From: Bacteroidota bacterium
Lineage (GTDB): Bacteria; Bacteroidota; Bacteroidia; Bacteroidales; JAAYUG01
Assembly (NCBI GenBank): GCA_029571215.1
Contig: JAKPTE010000016.1
Span: forward strand, 62,001-126,000
DNA: 64,000 nucleotides
Direction: 5' to 3'
The notes beneath the pieces were generated by a model, which was given only the letters and a program-made list of their open reading frames with translations, was not told the DNA's origin and ran no database searches. Shown in pieces: positions 63,455 to 64,000 of the stretch (positions are counted from its first letter, which is position 1; every line of letters starts with the position of its first letter). Position numbers and translations under genes: made by a program.

Positions 63455-64000
63455 TTACTTTTTTTCCCTGCAAGGTTCAACGACAAGGTTTCCGTTTTGC
63501 TCCACGAGATAACGATAACCATCCACTGCCTCAGACACATCAGGAAACACATCCGTTGCTTCTTTTACAAAACCCTCCGTGGTTTTATACCGGGTTGAAA
63601 AATGCCCGATGACAAGATGCCGCGCATGGGCATTCAATGCAGTAATAGCGGCATCATAGGCTGTGCTGTGCATGGTTTCCCTGGCCAGTTTCTGGTCCTT
63701 TTTCAGAAAAGTTGCCTCATGGTAAAGTAGATCAACGTCCTTTACCATGCGTGCAAGAGCAGGAAAGTACATGGTGTCGGAACAGTAGGCAAAAGCACGT
63801 GGCCGGGGTGGAGGAACGGTCAGTTCCTCGTTGGGTATGATTTTTCCTGAATCATCAATAAAATCTTCTCCCTGCTTGATTGCCATCATAACCCGGATAG
63901 GTATTTTATACCGGGATATAGCCTCTTTGAGGATATTCCTGAGCTTTTCCTTCTCTCTGAAGAGAAATCCGTAGCACTGGGTACTGTGCCTGAGGGGGAA
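63455..64000 (-). CDS. rnz: Ribonuclease Z (5' truncated by window edge)
   Basis: Matures the 3' end of tRNA. The frame is open through the last base of the window, so the N-terminal half, including the HxHxDH zinc motif, is outside; 181 residues remain. The visible part begins FPLRHSTQCYGFLFREK, then has AYCSDTMYFP, the HEATF and GHFSTRY motifs with zinc-ligand residues. It begins the minus-strand run that ends with the NadR-type gene, as far as the window shows. Confidence 0.93.
   Translation of the reverse strand, partial: FPLRHSTQCYGFLFREKEKLRNILKEAISRYKIPIRVMMAIKQGEDFIDDSGKIIPNEELTVPPPRPRAFAYCSDTMYFPALARMVKDVDLLYHEATFLKKDQKLARETMHSTAYDAAITALNAHARHLVIGHFSTRYKTTEGFVKEATDVFPDVSEAVDGYRYLVEQNGNLVVEPCREKK

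Noticed and set aside
1-64000. CRISPR arrays, insertion sequences, transposases
   Set aside because: No regularly spaced repeats, no inverted-repeat-bounded transposase gene and no Cas-like frame were found on either strand.

Overview
The window looks like a chromosomal segment of a Bacteroidota bacterium, most likely in or near Bacteroidales. Evidence: a T9SS type-B (CHU_C / gliding-motility) C-terminal domain, a BT_3928-type DoxX protein next to tpiA, DUF1015 in a serine cluster, DUF6702, SiaB/SiaC-type regulators, a PD40/OmpA protein, and promoters of the Bacteroidota form TTTG-N18-20-TAnnTTTG with little use of Shine-Dalgarno sites. Almost everything is core metabolism or housekeeping. 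I see no insertion sequence, prophage, integrase of mobile type or CRISPR array.

Layout. 1-1.4 kb: 3' part of a fused aconitase-type hydratase, then tRNA-Arg(TCT) with its own promoter and terminator. 2.1-7.8 kb: a six-gene minus-strand operon pheA, DAHP synthase-chorismate mutase, aroB, aroD (type I), aroC, tyrA for phenylalanine and tyrosine. In front of it sits a previously unannotated-looking transcription attenuator: a 17-residue leader peptide with the run FYFYFF, an antiterminator and an overlapping terminator. This is the most interesting signal in the window. 7.8-13.8 kb: nth, a secreted protein with a degenerate HExxH motif, two secreted unknowns, uvrA. 13.9-17.2 kb: an ECF sigma factor, a 1.3-kb AT-rich stretch with a small gene and gene remnants, an SPFH protein with an Arc-type repressor, and a zinc-ribbon protein.

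17.2-28 kb: rsmE, a YfcE-type phosphoesterase, a giant exported protein, prmA, tpiA, a lone peptide-type ABC permease, a BT_3928-like DoxX/thioredoxin-like protein and tmk. 28-30.4 kb: folP-cdaA (c-di-AMP synthesis) facing plsY. 30.4-36 kb: pckA and ppdK, the PEP/pyruvate/oxaloacetate node, and a Xer recombinase. 36.4-40.8 kb: a DUF6702 protein, a T9SS-exported adhesin-like protein and a TPR protein in one operon. 40.8-47.9 kb: a dihydroorotate-dehydrogenase-like protein, yggS, DUF1015, serA, serC, comB and gcvT, mostly serine/glycine/PLP related. 48.1-51.3 kb: TPR and OmpA/PD40 envelope proteins.

51.4-57.6 kb: signalling genes: an Hpt protein and a STAS protein, a lipoprotein with an OB-fold-like domain, a PepSY-associated membrane protein, a TerB-ABCG fusion transporter, and a SiaC/SiaB pair. 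57.8-64 kb: a minus-strand run of a truncated rnz, a C1 peptidase, guaA, an S41 protease, pnuC and a NadR-type ribosylnicotinamide kinase. The last two suggest nicotinamide riboside salvage.
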